From Vibrio celticus (GTDB lineage: Bacteria > Pseudomonadota > Gammaproteobacteria > Enterobacterales > Vibrionaceae): a DNA stretch of 64,000 nucleotides. The translations under genes were made by a program, and so were the position numbers. Positions 44,342 to 53,335 of this stretch are shown one piece after another. The stretch's first letter is position 1. Each line of letters opens with the position of its first letter. The DNA is taken from the NCBI RefSeq assembly GCF_024347335.1, contig NZ_AP025464.1, positions 496,001 through 560,000 on the forward strand. Direction: 5' to 3'. Under the pieces are notes generated by a model. It was not told the origin of the DNA. It saw nothing but the letters and a program-made list of their open reading frames with translations, and made no database searches.

Positions 44342-44376
44342 CGTGCTTAACAGGCACAACTTTTCGTGCCTATAAT
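44342..44376. promoter_or_regulatory. Early promoter with repeated operator-like motif
   Basis: A promoter pointing to rep: TTAACA (44347-44352), 18-base spacer, TATAAT (44371-44376). CGTGC occurs twice 22 bases apart (44342 and 44364), about two helical turns, with the inverse GGCAC between them at 44353. This is a likely operator for the divergent repressor. Confidence 0.6.
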
Positions 44377-44412
44377 CCTCATCAACGAACCAAATTTACT
44401 TATTTAAGCATT

Positions 44413-44472
44413 TTGACTGTCTAGGTCTGGGCTGTTCGCCCTTGACGCTTACGGCTCGGTTTAGACGGTCAA
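44413..44472. repeat. Large inverted repeat upstream of rep
   Basis: TTGACTGTCTA (44413-44423) pairs with TAGACGGTCAA (44462-44472) with one G-T pair. Inside is a smaller GGGC / GCCC hairpin. Position between the early promoter and rep makes it a candidate strand-replication origin or packaging hairpin. Confidence 0.5.
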
Positions 44473-44505
44473 TCCCCATTCTCAATAATCAGTCAGGTGG
44501 TTGTT

Positions 44506-44802
44506 ATGTTTACAGTTGAATCCATTCAATACGGCTCTGTGCTCAAATCTGAACACATTAGCTTCTCTAACTACCCAGATTTCACACACGCGTCTGTGTC
44601 TCTTCATAACTCACCACTTGAAATCTGCTTTGAGTTCCTTGTTGGCGAACTTGAGTTTGGTCAACGCACTATCGGTGAAGAACGTTTCCACACTGTGACT
44701 TATAAGAATCCGCTTTATAACTCTGAAGACTCTTTCACTTTTACGTTTGATAACGACCAAGAGCTTGAACAGTTCTGCTCGTTCTACGGTTTGGAACTTT
44801 AA
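44506..44802 (+). CDS. Unrecognised small phage protein upstream of rep
   Basis: A 98-residue acidic soluble protein (MFTVESIQYGSVLK ... LEQFCSFYGLEL), with no motif I recognise. It ends 2 bases before rep, so it is coupled to it. I chose the ATG at 44506, with AGGTGG just upstream; an in-frame GTG at 44497 is three codons earlier. Filamentous phages often carry a small gene here, possibly accessory to replication. Confidence 0.65.
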   Translation: MFTVESIQYGSVLKSEHISFSNYPDFTHASVSLHNSPLEICFEFLVGELEFGQRTIGEERFHTVTYKNPLYNSEDSFTFTFDNDQELEQFCSFYGLEL

Positions 44803-44804
44803 TC

Positions 44805-46835
44805 ATGGCTTACGAGCGCGTTTTCGACCTCAAAACAAAAAGCTTTGAAATGATTGATTTTGTTCAAGCTCAATCATGGGCTACGGCCGACCGTATCCAC
44901 GATAACCGTTTTGATTATTTGTCTTCATACAAAGACCATACGCGCCCCGCTTATCCTTTGGCCGCTTCGGTTGTCCCTGCGTTAAATCACCAAATTTATG
45001 CTCATGATGTTACAGGGCTTTCATTTACTTCCTATCGCCCTGCTCCATTGCTTTGTAATTCTTTACCGTTTGGATTAAAGCGCAATGGTGATTTCACTCG
45101 CCATATGCTTCGTGCTTATAAAGATATGTGTAAGCAAAAGGAAGAGATCGAAGCGGCTTACGCTTTACACCGTGCACACGAACGACTGACAAAGAACGGT
45201 TATAGCGCAGCAATGCCAGATGACGATATTCGCCAACTTGCCGAAAACAAATCTAAGCAGTTCGGACGTATCGTTTCGAGTCTTCCTGATGTTGAAACAC
45301 AATTCGAATCTTGCGTTGAGCTTTTAGCTTCTCTTGGCCTTGGCTTTCGTGAAGATACGATTAAAAAAGCTGAATCTAATAACGAGTTACATTCTCTTGT
45401 TGCTCGTGCGATTGATAACAACTGGCTTGTTCGCCAGTTACGTAGAAAGTGTGCTTATGAAGTTGAACAGGTGGCGAGAGACTTGGCACTTGTTGAACGT
45501 CATAAGCAAATTTACTGCTCTGATTTTTCAGTTCGCAGACACCGTGACCGTATGAAATCAAATGAGGTTGCACTGGATAAAACAGTGGCATTTGATGAGA
45601 ACGACCCTCAAACGTTTTTTACTCTTTCTGAGTTGTCGGCTAAATCAGTTTCAAATCCAGAATTAAGACGCAATGAAATGTTTGCCCGTCTAAATGGCTT
45701 CGAAAACATCGCTAAAAAATCTGGTCATGAAGCGGTTTTTTATACCGTTACTGCTCCATCAAGATTTCACGCGATTTCTGGTGGTGTGACTAATCCCAAA
45801 TGGGAAAAAGCAGGACGACCGGACGCGAAACAATCACACGATCATTTGATTAGTGTTTGGTCTTCGCTCCGTAAAATCTTGGATAAGAACGATATCAAAA
45901 TTTACGGTATGCGCATTGTTGAGCCTCATCAAGATGGCACACCGCATCACCATATGCTGCTATTCATGGAAAAAGAACACCGCGCTTTTGTTACATCAGA
46001 ATTTAACCGCTTAGCCCTTGCTGATACGCCTAACGAATCAGGTGCTAAAAAGTACCGTTTCAAATCTGAGCTAATTGATTTTAGTAAGGGCTCGGCTGTT
46101 GGTTACGTGGCTAAATACGTGAGTAAAAACGTTGACGGTAAGCATATCGACAAAGACCGCAGTTCAAATCTAGATGGCATTGCAGCTGCTGAGCGCGTGG
46201 TCACTTGGGCGCGTGTGAATCGTATTAGACAATTTCAATTTATAGGCGGTGCTTCTGTCACTGTTTGGCGTGAGCTTAGACGTTTACGCGAAGAACTTAA
46301 CGAGGAAGACGCCATGTTTTCAGACTTAAACAACGAAGAGCATCTAACACTAGAAAACGTTCGCAGGGCTGCGGATGCCGGTGATTGGGAAGCGTTCTGT
46401 TATGCAATGGGCGGTGTGTTCGTCAAGCGCAAAGACCAAACCATCAAGGCCGCTTATGAAGTGACTAACACTATCGAAAAGCTAATTGAATCCGGTGGTG
46501 AATACTCTACTACTCGCTATGGTGACGCGGCTCAAGCTCGTATCTCTGGCTTGATGTTCCGTGACGTTCTTGTCGTTACTCGCTTCAAGTCATGGAAAGT
46601 TGAAAACAAAGACAAATTCATCGCATCACAACAAAAAATTATGTCTGGAACTGTGGACTGGTTTGATGCTTTGGAGCGCGAGAAAGAATACGAATACATG
46701 CTCGATAGTCAGTATGAAGAATACGAGAAACATATGGCTCGTATGGATGAAATTGAGGCGCTTGTTCTCTCTGGCTCTTTAGAACCTCATGGGGCGTGTT
46801 CGGTGGGCGCAGCCCCGCCGGACATGCTCCATTAG
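44805..46835 (+). CDS. Rolling-circle replication initiator (phage gpA/HUH type)
   Basis: A 676-residue protein of the phage replication gene A family. It nicks the double-stranded form and joins DNA ends during rolling-circle replication. The metal-binding HUH motif appears as HQDGTPHHHMLLF (about 385-397). The catalytic tyrosine helix is AVGYVAKYVSKN (about 428-440), with two Tyr four residues apart as in gpA proteins. The last codons lie within a long hairpin-forming sequence. This is much longer than CTX-type RstA, so it belongs to the larger gpA-like group. Confidence 0.88.
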   Translation: MAYERVFDLKTKSFEMIDFVQAQSWATADRIHDNRFDYLSSYKDHTRPAYPLAASVVPALNHQIYAHDVTGLSFTSYRPAPLLCNSLPFGLKRNGDFTRHMLRAYKDMCKQKEEIEAAYALHRAHERLTKNGYSAAMPDDDIRQLAENKSKQFGRIVSSLPDVETQFESCVELLASLGLGFREDTIKKAESNNELHSLVARAIDNNWLVRQLRRKCAYEVEQVARDLALVERHKQIYCSDFSVRRHRDRMKSNEVALDKTVAFDENDPQTFFTLSELSAKSVSNPELRRNEMFARLNGFENIAKKSGHEAVFYTVTAPSRFHAISGGVTNPKWEKAGRPDAKQSHDHLISVWSSLRKILDKNDIKIYGMRIVEPHQDGTPHHHMLLFMEKEHRAFVTSEFNRLALADTPNESGAKKYRFKSELIDFSKGSAVGYVAKYVSKNVDGKHIDKDRSSNLDGIAAAERVVTWARVNRIRQFQFIGGASVTVWRELRRLREELNEEDAMFSDLNNEEHLTLENVRRAADAGDWEAFCYAMGGVFVKRKDQTIKAAYEVTNTIEKLIESGGEYSTTRYGDAAQARISGLMFRDVLVVTRFKSWKVENKDKFIASQQKIMSGTVDWFDALEREKEYEYMLDSQYEEYEKHMARMDEIEALVLSGSLEPHGACSVGAAPPDMLH

Positions 46836-46839
46836 GTTC
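46782..46839. repeat. Long hairpin at the 3' end of rep
   Basis: Arms of 26 bases (46782-46807 and 46814-46839), with 21 matches and a 6-base loop CGCAGC. The left arm starts GAACCTCATGGGGC and the complement of the right arm GAACCTAATGGAGC. It overlaps the rep stop codon. It is GC-rich and could be a packaging signal or replication origin of the single-stranded genome. Confidence 0.6.
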
Positions 46840-46910
46840 CTTGGACTTGTGTCAATAACTGTCTTTTTCTCTTTTAACCAAAAAATTTACGTCAAGAAAG
46901 GAAACACAAT

Positions 46911-47222
46911 ATGAAACTCGAAGGCTTAATTTTAGACGATACCGATATCATTCAAGAAACTAAACCCGCCCGTGGTACGGGTGAATCTTTGACTGTGGGT
47001 AAGTTGAAACTAATCACCACTAACCCGACCAACACTATTGAAGTAAAGATCTCCTCTGAGCTTTGGAACGGTGGAAAAGCAGGTGAAGTGCTGAAATCTT
47101 GTGTCGGTCAACGTATGCAATTTAACGTTGAATACAAAGAATTTAGCTTTGGTAATGATGAGGGTAAGCACGTTGCTTTAAATGGCTTCCACTTGTTCGA
47201 CTTACCGAAAGCAAAAGGTTAA
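46911..47222 (+). CDS. Probable phage ssDNA-binding protein (pV-like)
   Basis: A 103-residue protein with OB-fold-like beta strands (GESLTVGKLKLITTN, TIEVKISSELW, QRMQFNVEYKEFSF). Its place directly after rep and before the coat genes is that of the single-strand-binding protein that coats phage DNA. AAGAAAGGAAA precedes the start. Function is assigned mainly from position and size; sequence alone is not decisive. Confidence 0.65.
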   Translation: MKLEGLILDDTDIIQETKPARGTGESLTVGKLKLITTNPTNTIEVKISSELWNGGKAGEVLKSCVGQRMQFNVEYKEFSFGNDEGKHVALNGFHLFDLPKAKG

Positions 47223-47227
47223 TCAAT

Positions 47228-47347
47228 ATGACTGCTGACCAATTTGACGCGCTTTATGCACTCAATGAAACGACTTATATCATGCAATTTTGTATTGGTC
47301 TTATGGTCTGCTTTCTTCTTGGTTGCATGTATGGGGGGCAGCGCTAA
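47228..47347 (+). CDS. 39-residue small phage membrane protein
   Basis: A short frame (MTADQFDALYALNETTYIMQ ...) with one membrane helix, FCIGLMVCFLLGCMYGG, at about residues 21-37. It starts 6 bases after the ssDNA-binding gene and its TAA overlaps the ATG of the next small gene. Position fits a minor virion protein of the pVII/pIX kind. Confidence 0.65.
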   Translation: MTADQFDALYALNETTYIMQFCIGLMVCFLLGCMYGGQR

Positions 47348-47457
47348 TGCCTACAATCGAATTTGTTATTGGTGCCCTCCTTACTTCTTCCGTCTTTGGG
47401 TACGTGTGCGGAGCTACTTTCTTAACTTTCAAGAAAGCGGCTGAAGTATCTAGTTAA
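47347..47457 (+). CDS. 36-residue small phage membrane protein
   Basis: A short frame (MPTIEFVIGALLTSSVFGYV ...) with a hydrophobic helix (about 4-27) and a Lys-rich tail (FKKAAEVSS). It starts in the TAATG overlap with the preceding gene. It is a likely second minor coat protein. It is 34 bases upstream of the major coat gene. Confidence 0.65.
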   Translation: MPTIEFVIGALLTSSVFGYVCGATFLTFKKAAEVSS

Positions 47458-47491
47458 TTTTATTTAATCACTCTAAAAAAGGATCAATCCT

Positions 47492-47728
47492 ATGAAATAC
47501 ATGAACGTCGTTAAGCGTCACGCTTCAAAAATCGCTGTTGTTGCTGGCTCTTCTCTAATGGTTGGCTCTGCTAACGCTGCTCTTTCAGCTGAAGCTGAAG
47601 CGGCTGCAACGGCAATGACTACAGCTGCAACGGATTACATTGCAATGGCTTGGACAATTGTTCCTATCGTTGTTGTTGGTTTTGTTGGTATTAAGCTATT
47701 CAAGAAAGCTGCAAACAAAGCAACTTAA
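47492..47728 (+). CDS. Major coat protein (pVIII-like)
   Basis: A 78-residue precursor. The leader has a basic start (KYMNVVKRHASK) and a hydrophobic core, with cleavage expected after SANA (residue 29). The mature part of 49 residues has an acidic/alanine-rich N-terminus (ALSAEAEAAATAMTTAA), a membrane helix (WTIVPIVVVGFVGIKLF) and a basic C-terminal tail that contacts DNA (KKAANKAT). This is the classical filamentous coat pattern. A terminator follows directly. Confidence 0.92.
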   Translation: MKYMNVVKRHASKIAVVAGSSLMVGSANAALSAEAEAAATAMTTAATDYIAMAWTIVPIVVVGFVGIKLFKKAANKAT

Positions 47729-47742
47729 TACTAGTTGTTTTT

Positions 47743-47762
47743 GGGAGGGGTTCGCCTCTCCC
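47743..47762 (+). terminator. Central terminator after the major coat gene
   Basis: GGGAGGGG pairs with CCTCTCCC (one G-T pair) around TTCG, followed by T-rich sequence. Filamentous phages normally have a strong terminator here to keep coat expression high. Confidence 0.85.
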
Positions 47763-47803
47763 TATCCTCTTTTAATCTTTTTTTTCTAATCTGGTAATAA
47801 GCT

Positions 47804-49300
47804 ATGAACATTAAAACAAGCATCTCTCTTTTTATCTTGATGATGGTTTCTTCTTTTAGTGTTTATTCTCAACCTATTTCTTACATGCTGTTTGGTGAAA
47901 AGCAATTCGCTAGCAGTCCTCAGTCTGGTGCTGACTCCTTATTAAACACATATTGTTCTTACTCTCCATCAAGACGAAAATATCAAGGTCTCACTTCTGT
48001 CAGCGTCAGTTCGAGTAAGTTTACTATTAGGTCTATTTTTTACGAAGATGAGGGTTGTACTGGGGCTGTATCTTCTCCCGGTTCATTTTCAATTAATTTC
48101 ATTTACGAATCATGCCCAAATGGGCAAGAAGTAAGTGATCTTACTCAATCTTGCGAGGCGGTTTGCGATCCACCCTCTATATTAAATCCTCATACTTCAG
48201 AATGTTACACTCCTGCTTTTTGTGATAGAGAATCGACTAATGATTCTTTATTTGAGGCTGAACAATCTTGCGCGGCCAAGGGCGGTATTTTCTCTCATCA
48301 ATGTTCTGATTTCCTTGAATCGTTAGAGACTCGCTGCACTCAATCTGATAAATGTGCAATTGGTTTCCCCGATTGGCCTGACTGTATTCAGGATTTAGAT
48401 CCAACTGATGATATTACACCGCCTAGTGGTGGTTTTAATCCGGGTTCGGGTTCAACTGCCAACCCTGACGCACCCACTTTTGACAAGCCAGAACCTGACG
48501 ATGTTACTCCCACTGACACTACAGATGAGGCTGTATTAGAAGCTATTCAGAATTCAAATAGGGATTCTAACGAGGGTTTTAAGGCTCTTAGCACAGATTT
48601 AAACAACGGCTTTACTGATATTAATAATTCATTATCAAATCTTAATGCTACGAATACCGCTATAGGCGAATCCGTTGTTGAACAAATGAATCAGGATTAT
48701 CAGATATATCAAGCTAATAAGGACTTAGCCCTGCAGCAAACGGGCGCTATTACTGCGGGTGCTTCTAGTATTACTGACGCGTTAGGCGCTCAAACGGGCG
48801 CTTTAACGGGCGCTCTAGGTGAACAAACGAGTGCTTTAACTGATGCTCTTGGAGAACTTGCCGCTAAGCTACCCGAGCAATGCGACCCTACTGAGGATAA
48901 TAATTACTGTCAGTATCCTCACGGTTTAGGTTCTGAATTTATTAGTGATACTTTCGGCCAAATGGATAATCAAGTGGGCGGTATTATTTCCGGTGGTGAA
49001 AGTCTTATTGAATCAACTTTACAATCCGTTATTGATAGCCCTTTAAATGATGAAAATGAATCAATCATGAATAACGCAACTGCCGTTCTTTTAAACGCGC
49101 TTGGTTTTAATGAGTCATGTTCCCCTTTGACGTTTGAGGCTAACGGGAATACTTATTCTATTGACTGCTATGTCAGTGAAAAAATTAAGCTCATTCTTTC
49201 TTTCTTAATTGGCATGTATACGCTTATGACGCTCACAGACATTTTATTAGATGGCATTACACCGATAGGCCGTAAGCCATCAGCTACGAGGTACGCATAA
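47804..49300 (+). CDS. Adsorption protein pIII-like
   Basis: A 498-residue secreted minor coat protein expected at the virion tip and recognising the host receptor. Signal peptide residues 1-22 end at VYSQ. A Cys-rich N-terminal receptor-binding region (about 45-195) follows, then a Pro/Asp/Thr linker (about 195-240) and a Gly/Ala/Gln repetitive stretch with recurring QTGAxxxALGE-type units (about 310-350). A C-terminal domain with a membrane anchor (KLILSFLIGMYTLMTLTDILL, about 462-482) completes it. Position after the central terminator and before pVI supports the call. Confidence 0.8.
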   Translation: MNIKTSISLFILMMVSSFSVYSQPISYMLFGEKQFASSPQSGADSLLNTYCSYSPSRRKYQGLTSVSVSSSKFTIRSIFYEDEGCTGAVSSPGSFSINFIYESCPNGQEVSDLTQSCEAVCDPPSILNPHTSECYTPAFCDRESTNDSLFEAEQSCAAKGGIFSHQCSDFLESLETRCTQSDKCAIGFPDWPDCIQDLDPTDDITPPSGGFNPGSGSTANPDAPTFDKPEPDDVTPTDTTDEAVLEAIQNSNRDSNEGFKALSTDLNNGFTDINNSLSNLNATNTAIGESVVEQMNQDYQIYQANKDLALQQTGAITAGASSITDALGAQTGALTGALGEQTSALTDALGELAAKLPEQCDPTEDNNYCQYPHGLGSEFISDTFGQMDNQVGGIISGGESLIESTLQSVIDSPLNDENESIMNNATAVLLNALGFNESCSPLTFEANGNTYSIDCYVSEKIKLILSFLIGMYTLMTLTDILLDGITPIGRKPSATRYA

Positions 49301-49666
49301 ATGGCAATTGCTTTACTTCCTATTTTATCCGGTATCAGTGGCGCTTTGTCATTGCCTGCCCTTGCTGCTTTTCTTGGTGGCCTCGCTACTAAAGTATTTG
49401 AGTTCTTTTTTCTCAAATTTACAAAGCAAATGGCTATTAACCTAACCATTGTCACAATGATTATAGGTATGGCTACGGCTACCAGTTACGCCATTTATGC
49501 CATGCTCACGGGTTTGCATTTTCTGGTGCCTCCGTTCCTATCACAAGCTTGGGGCTTCTTTGTTCCTGACGTTGCTGTTCCTTGTGCCAGTACCATTTTA
49601 AGCGCTCGTGTTATGCGTTGGGCGTGGGAATGGCAAGTGTACGCGGTTACAAGGATTGCTCCGTAA
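49301..49666 (+). CDS. Minor coat protein pVI-like
   Basis: A 121-residue very hydrophobic protein with about three membrane helices (MAIALLPILSGISGALSLPA, AINLTIVTMIIGMATATSYA and FLVPPFLSQAWGFF regions). It starts one base after the pIII stop and its own TAA overlaps the zot ATG. Filamentous phages carry pVI at this position; it partners pIII at the virion end. Confidence 0.8.
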   Translation: MAIALLPILSGISGALSLPALAAFLGGLATKVFEFFFLKFTKQMAINLTIVTMIIGMATATSYAIYAMLTGLHFLVPPFLSQAWGFFVPDVAVPCASTILSARVMRWAWEWQVYAVTRIAP

Positions 49667-50404
49667 TGGCTAGCGTTTATTTTGTTACGGGTAAGCTCGG
49701 TTCCGGTAAAACTCTAACGGCTGTCGGTAAGATTCGAGAGGCGTTTATGCGCGGTGTTCCAGTAGCAACCAACCTAGATATTAACCTTAAAGAAATGCTA
49801 GGTGCTAAGAAGAAAAACACGCGCTTGTATCGTATCCCTGATAAGCCAGTCGTTGAAGATTTGACTGCGCTCGGCTCTGCGAATAAAAGTTATGATGTCA
49901 CAAAGGACGGGCTAATTGTTCTTGATGAATGCGGTACCTGGTTCAACTCCAGAACGTGGAACGATAAGAACCGACAAAAGTTAATTGATCACCTTTTGCA
50001 TATTCGAAAGCTTGGTTGGGACGTGATTTTCATCGTTCAAGATATCTCAATCGTTGATAAACAAGCGCGTCTTGCTCTCGCTGAACATACTGTTTTTTGT
50101 CGTCGTTTGGATAGAATGCAGGTTCCTATCCTTTCGACTCTTGTATGGTTTTTGACGCTTGGTCAAGGCCGCTTACCTTTCCCAAAGCTCCATATTGGCA
50201 TTGTTAAGTATGGCGATAATCAAAATTCTCTGACAGTTGATAAATGGGTGTTTTTTGGTAAAGACCTATACACGGCTTACGACACTAAACAGATGTTCCG
50301 ATCTAACTATGAGGACGGCGTTTATTGCGTATTTCGGTGATTGCGATCGCTCGTTTCGGTTTATTCCGATCACCTGATCCTACCGTTTTTCCCTCTTCTT
50401 ATTT

Positions 50405-51145
50405 TTACTCTAAGTGATCGGATTGCGCCAGTTTTCTCATTGACTCACCTCCCAGTTCTATTCTATGACTATTGTGTACTAGCCGATCCATTAGCGCGTC
50501 CGCGACGGTGGCGTTGCCGATCATGTTGTACCACTCCCTTACAGGTAACTGGCTGATGACGATTGTGCTGCTGTTTTGATAACGCTCTTCCAGCACTTCT
50601 AATAAGTGACCCGCATGCTCTTGAGTGAGTTTTTCCATCCCCCAGTCGTCGAGGATCAGTAAGGCTTTCTTAGCCAGCGATTGGAGTTGCTTTTGATAGC
50701 TACCATCCAGACGACCAGCGGTCAGGTCGTCAAGCAAGCGAGTTAATCGGTAGTACTTAACCGTTTGTTGTTGGTCACAGGCGCTGGTTGCCAGTGCGCA
50801 GGCAAGATACGTTTTGCCTGCGCCTGTTGGGCCTGTAACCAAGATGTTCTGGTGTTTGTATAGATAACTGCCCGTCAGAAGTTCGCTCATCTGTTTACGA
50901 TTGAGGTTTCGTCCCTCCTTATAGATAAGTTGGCTCGGCTGCGCATCTACTCTCAGCTTGGCTTGTCGTTTTAAGCGTTGGATTTTGCTCTGATTGCGAT
51001 TCAAGATCTCGCTTTCCAGAAGTAGGCTTAGCCTTTCCTCGAAGTCCAGTTCTGCGTAGGTGGTCAGTTGCTCTTGCTGCTGCTCTAATGCTTTCGCTGC
51101 ATGGCTCAAGCGTAGGGTTTTGAGTTGGTCGTTCAGTGCATTCAT
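50405..51145 (-). CDS. istB: IS21-family helper ATPase IstB
   Basis: A 246-residue AAA+ ATPase related to DnaC that selects targets for IS21 transposition. Walker A is GPTGAGKTYLA (about 103-113) and Walker B is ALLILDDWG. I chose the start at 51145 with AGGAG upstream; the frame runs open to 51196 without need. It lies downstream of istA, 78 bases from its stop. Confidence 0.92.
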   Translation of the reverse strand: MNALNDQLKTLRLSHAAKALEQQQEQLTTYAELDFEERLSLLLESEILNRNQSKIQRLKRQAKLRVDAQPSQLIYKEGRNLNRKQMSELLTGSYLYKHQNILVTGPTGAGKTYLACALATSACDQQQTVKYYRLTRLLDDLTAGRLDGSYQKQLQSLAKKALLILDDWGMEKLTQEHAGHLLEVLEERYQNSSTIVISQLPVREWYNMIGNATVADALMDRLVHNSHRIELGGESMRKLAQSDHLE

Positions 51146-51223
51146 ATCCTTTCTCCTAGTGATAACTGTTCGGGCCACGAACATTGCTATGAACAAGATT
51201 TGGCGTACTCGTGTTGTCTTTAC

Positions 51224-52686
51224 TCAGTTGTCCTTCACGATTGTTTTCAACAAATTGCTGATGAAGGTGTAATTGGATTTTGTCAGCATCAGCGCATCTT
51301 TACAGGCTTGCTCTAGGCGCGATTCGCCATAGGTTTTACTGAGGCTGAGCAAGCCAAGGCAGGAACGATAAGACTGCTCTGGATGAGGCTTGGAGTTCAG
51401 CATCTTATTGACGACTTCTCGTGTGGCTGGGCCGATATTGGCTCCCCAGCTAAGCAAGCGCCCTGGCGACCACTTCTGATGTTGATGGTTGCTTGGCATG
51501 TGCTCTGGTTGGGTGCTGTTTCCTCGCTCTCTTTGGCTACGTGGATGCTGGGCCACCAAGTTACCTTGATGGTAGATCTGCACCAGGCGATTAGAGGCTT
51601 CCAACTCGACATGGTGACCAACAAGTTGATGGGGAACCGAGTAGTAATGACGGCGATATTCGATGTGATAGTCAGGGCCAACTTTGGCTCGTTTAGTTTC
51701 GGTATACAGGTAACGCTGCCTAGGCAGTGGCTTTAATGCAGGTTTGTCGAGTTTATCGAACAGCGCTTGGCGGCTGGCGCCATACTGTTTCATCTCACGC
51801 TGATTTAACTCATTCATGAGTTCACGGATGGCGAGATTCAACTCTTTAAAAGTGTGGAAGGCTTGGTGTCGCAACCGCATCATGATCCAGCGTTCTACTA
51901 GGAGCACGGCATTCTCTGCCTTGGCTTTGTCTTTCGGTTTGTAGGGGCGAGCAGGCATCACGGCTGTTTGATAGTGATTAGCCAGCTTTTGATAGCTGTC
52001 GTTCAGTCTCGGCTCATAACGATTGGCTTTGGTGACTGCGCTGCGTAGGTTATCGGGAACTAAGAGTTGTGGTACGCCACCGAAGTGTTCGAACGCATTC
52101 GCATGCGCCTCTAACCAGTAGGGCTTCCCTTGGCTGGGAAGGCTTCAACATAAGTGTAATTGGACGCGCCTAAAGTCGCGACGAACACCTCCGCTTCGCG
52201 CACTTCGCCTGTGTCAGGGTTGACCACCTGAAGCCGAGGCCCACAGTAATCGATAAACAGTTTATCACCTGCAACATGAAGCTGGCGCATGCTGCGTTTT
52301 TGGGTTTTGAACCAACGAGTGAAGTGCTCGCAGAACTGAGTGTAAGCGTAAGCTTGCTCTTGATATTGCTCATGATACTCCTGCCAGAGCAGCATCTTTG
52401 TCATACCTTTACGCCTGAGTTCGACTGCGTATTGAGTGAAGTCTGGCATAACTTTATCTCGACTGACTTTCTTGCCGTGATACAGCGCCTGTGTGAGATC
52501 TGCATCGCTGCAACTGTCGGGTAGAGGCCAACCAAGTTGGCTTTGTTTAAAGCGAGTAAGGAGTTCTGATACGGTGGACGGGCCGAGTTTAAGGCAAGAA
52601 GCGATACCACGATTTGAGAGACCGCAGTCGTATTTAAGGCGTAATACCTCTTTGATTTTGTTCATTGGAGTTCTCTTTTTGGCCAT
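51224..52686 (-). pseudogene. istA: IS21-family transposase IstA, frameshifted
   Basis: DDE transposase with an N-terminal helix-turn-helix (LSNRGIASCLKLGPSTVSELL near 25-45). The first frame runs 52686 to about 52135, with the first catalytic Asp in LFIDYCGPRL. It then goes wrong at AFPAKGSPTG before a stop at 52111. The true continuation (GKPYWLEAHANAFEHFGGVPQ ... VPDNLRSAV) is in another frame down to 51224, consistent with loss of one base near 52131-52137. The element should be unable to move alone. Confidence 0.88.
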
Positions 52687-53335
52687 TGTCGCTTCCTTTC
52701 CTTCTTGTTTAAGAAGTAAAGAATAGCGAGCTATTGATTTAAAAGAGAAAAAGGAAGGATTTCGGCCATTACGATCGCGGTTTTCGCTATTCCGATCACC
52801 GATTTCGGAGTTTGACTAAAAGTGATCGGATAATCGCGGAATCAGTGATCGGTTTAAACCGAAATGGGTGATCGGATAATCCCGAAATGACTGATCGGAA
52901 TGCTCCGAAATATGCAGTTTATAGCGTTCTGCCTCCCTACTACACTCACGGCCGTTATACTGTCCCTTACAATTTAAGGAATATTATGAGACTTACTAAA
53001 ATTCACGCTCGTAAATATTCACGCTTTCTTTGCTTTGCTCTTGGCGCTTTACTGACGCTTGGCATGTCTATGTTGCTGATGCCAGAAACACCAGAAACAA
53101 CGGTTCAGATTGTTGAAGCAAAACAGGACGCTGACCAACTGAAAGACCTATTGGACGGTTATCGAATTGTCAGTGCTTGGAATCCGCCCAATCAACTGCC
53201 GTCTTTTGAGTTGGATAAATCGGGTAATCGCATAACGAGTGTTGAACTCCGTTCGATGGGTTTTGATGTGACTGTTTTCTCTAGCTGCCGCGTGTCTGTA
53301 TCCAGTGGTACAAGTTCTTATGAGGTACATTGCTA

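Larger units (their letters stand above)
50326..52916 (-). mobile_element. IS21-family insertion sequence
   Basis: A 2591-base element with ends TGCGTATTTCGG and, complemented, TGCATATTTCGG, and a 6-base target duplication GTTTAT (50320-50325 and 52917-52922). Both ends carry further repeated GTGATCGG / CCGAAA units, typical of IS21 multiple terminal repeats. It encodes istA (broken) and istB on the minus strand. It interrupts the phage zot gene. Confidence 0.93.

Noticed and set aside
47244..47444. A 66-codon frame in the prophage before the major coat gene
   Set aside because: It overlaps two shorter frames (47228-47347 and 47347-47457) that have TAATG coupling, membrane helices and the expected coat-gene position; the 66-codon frame has none of these.
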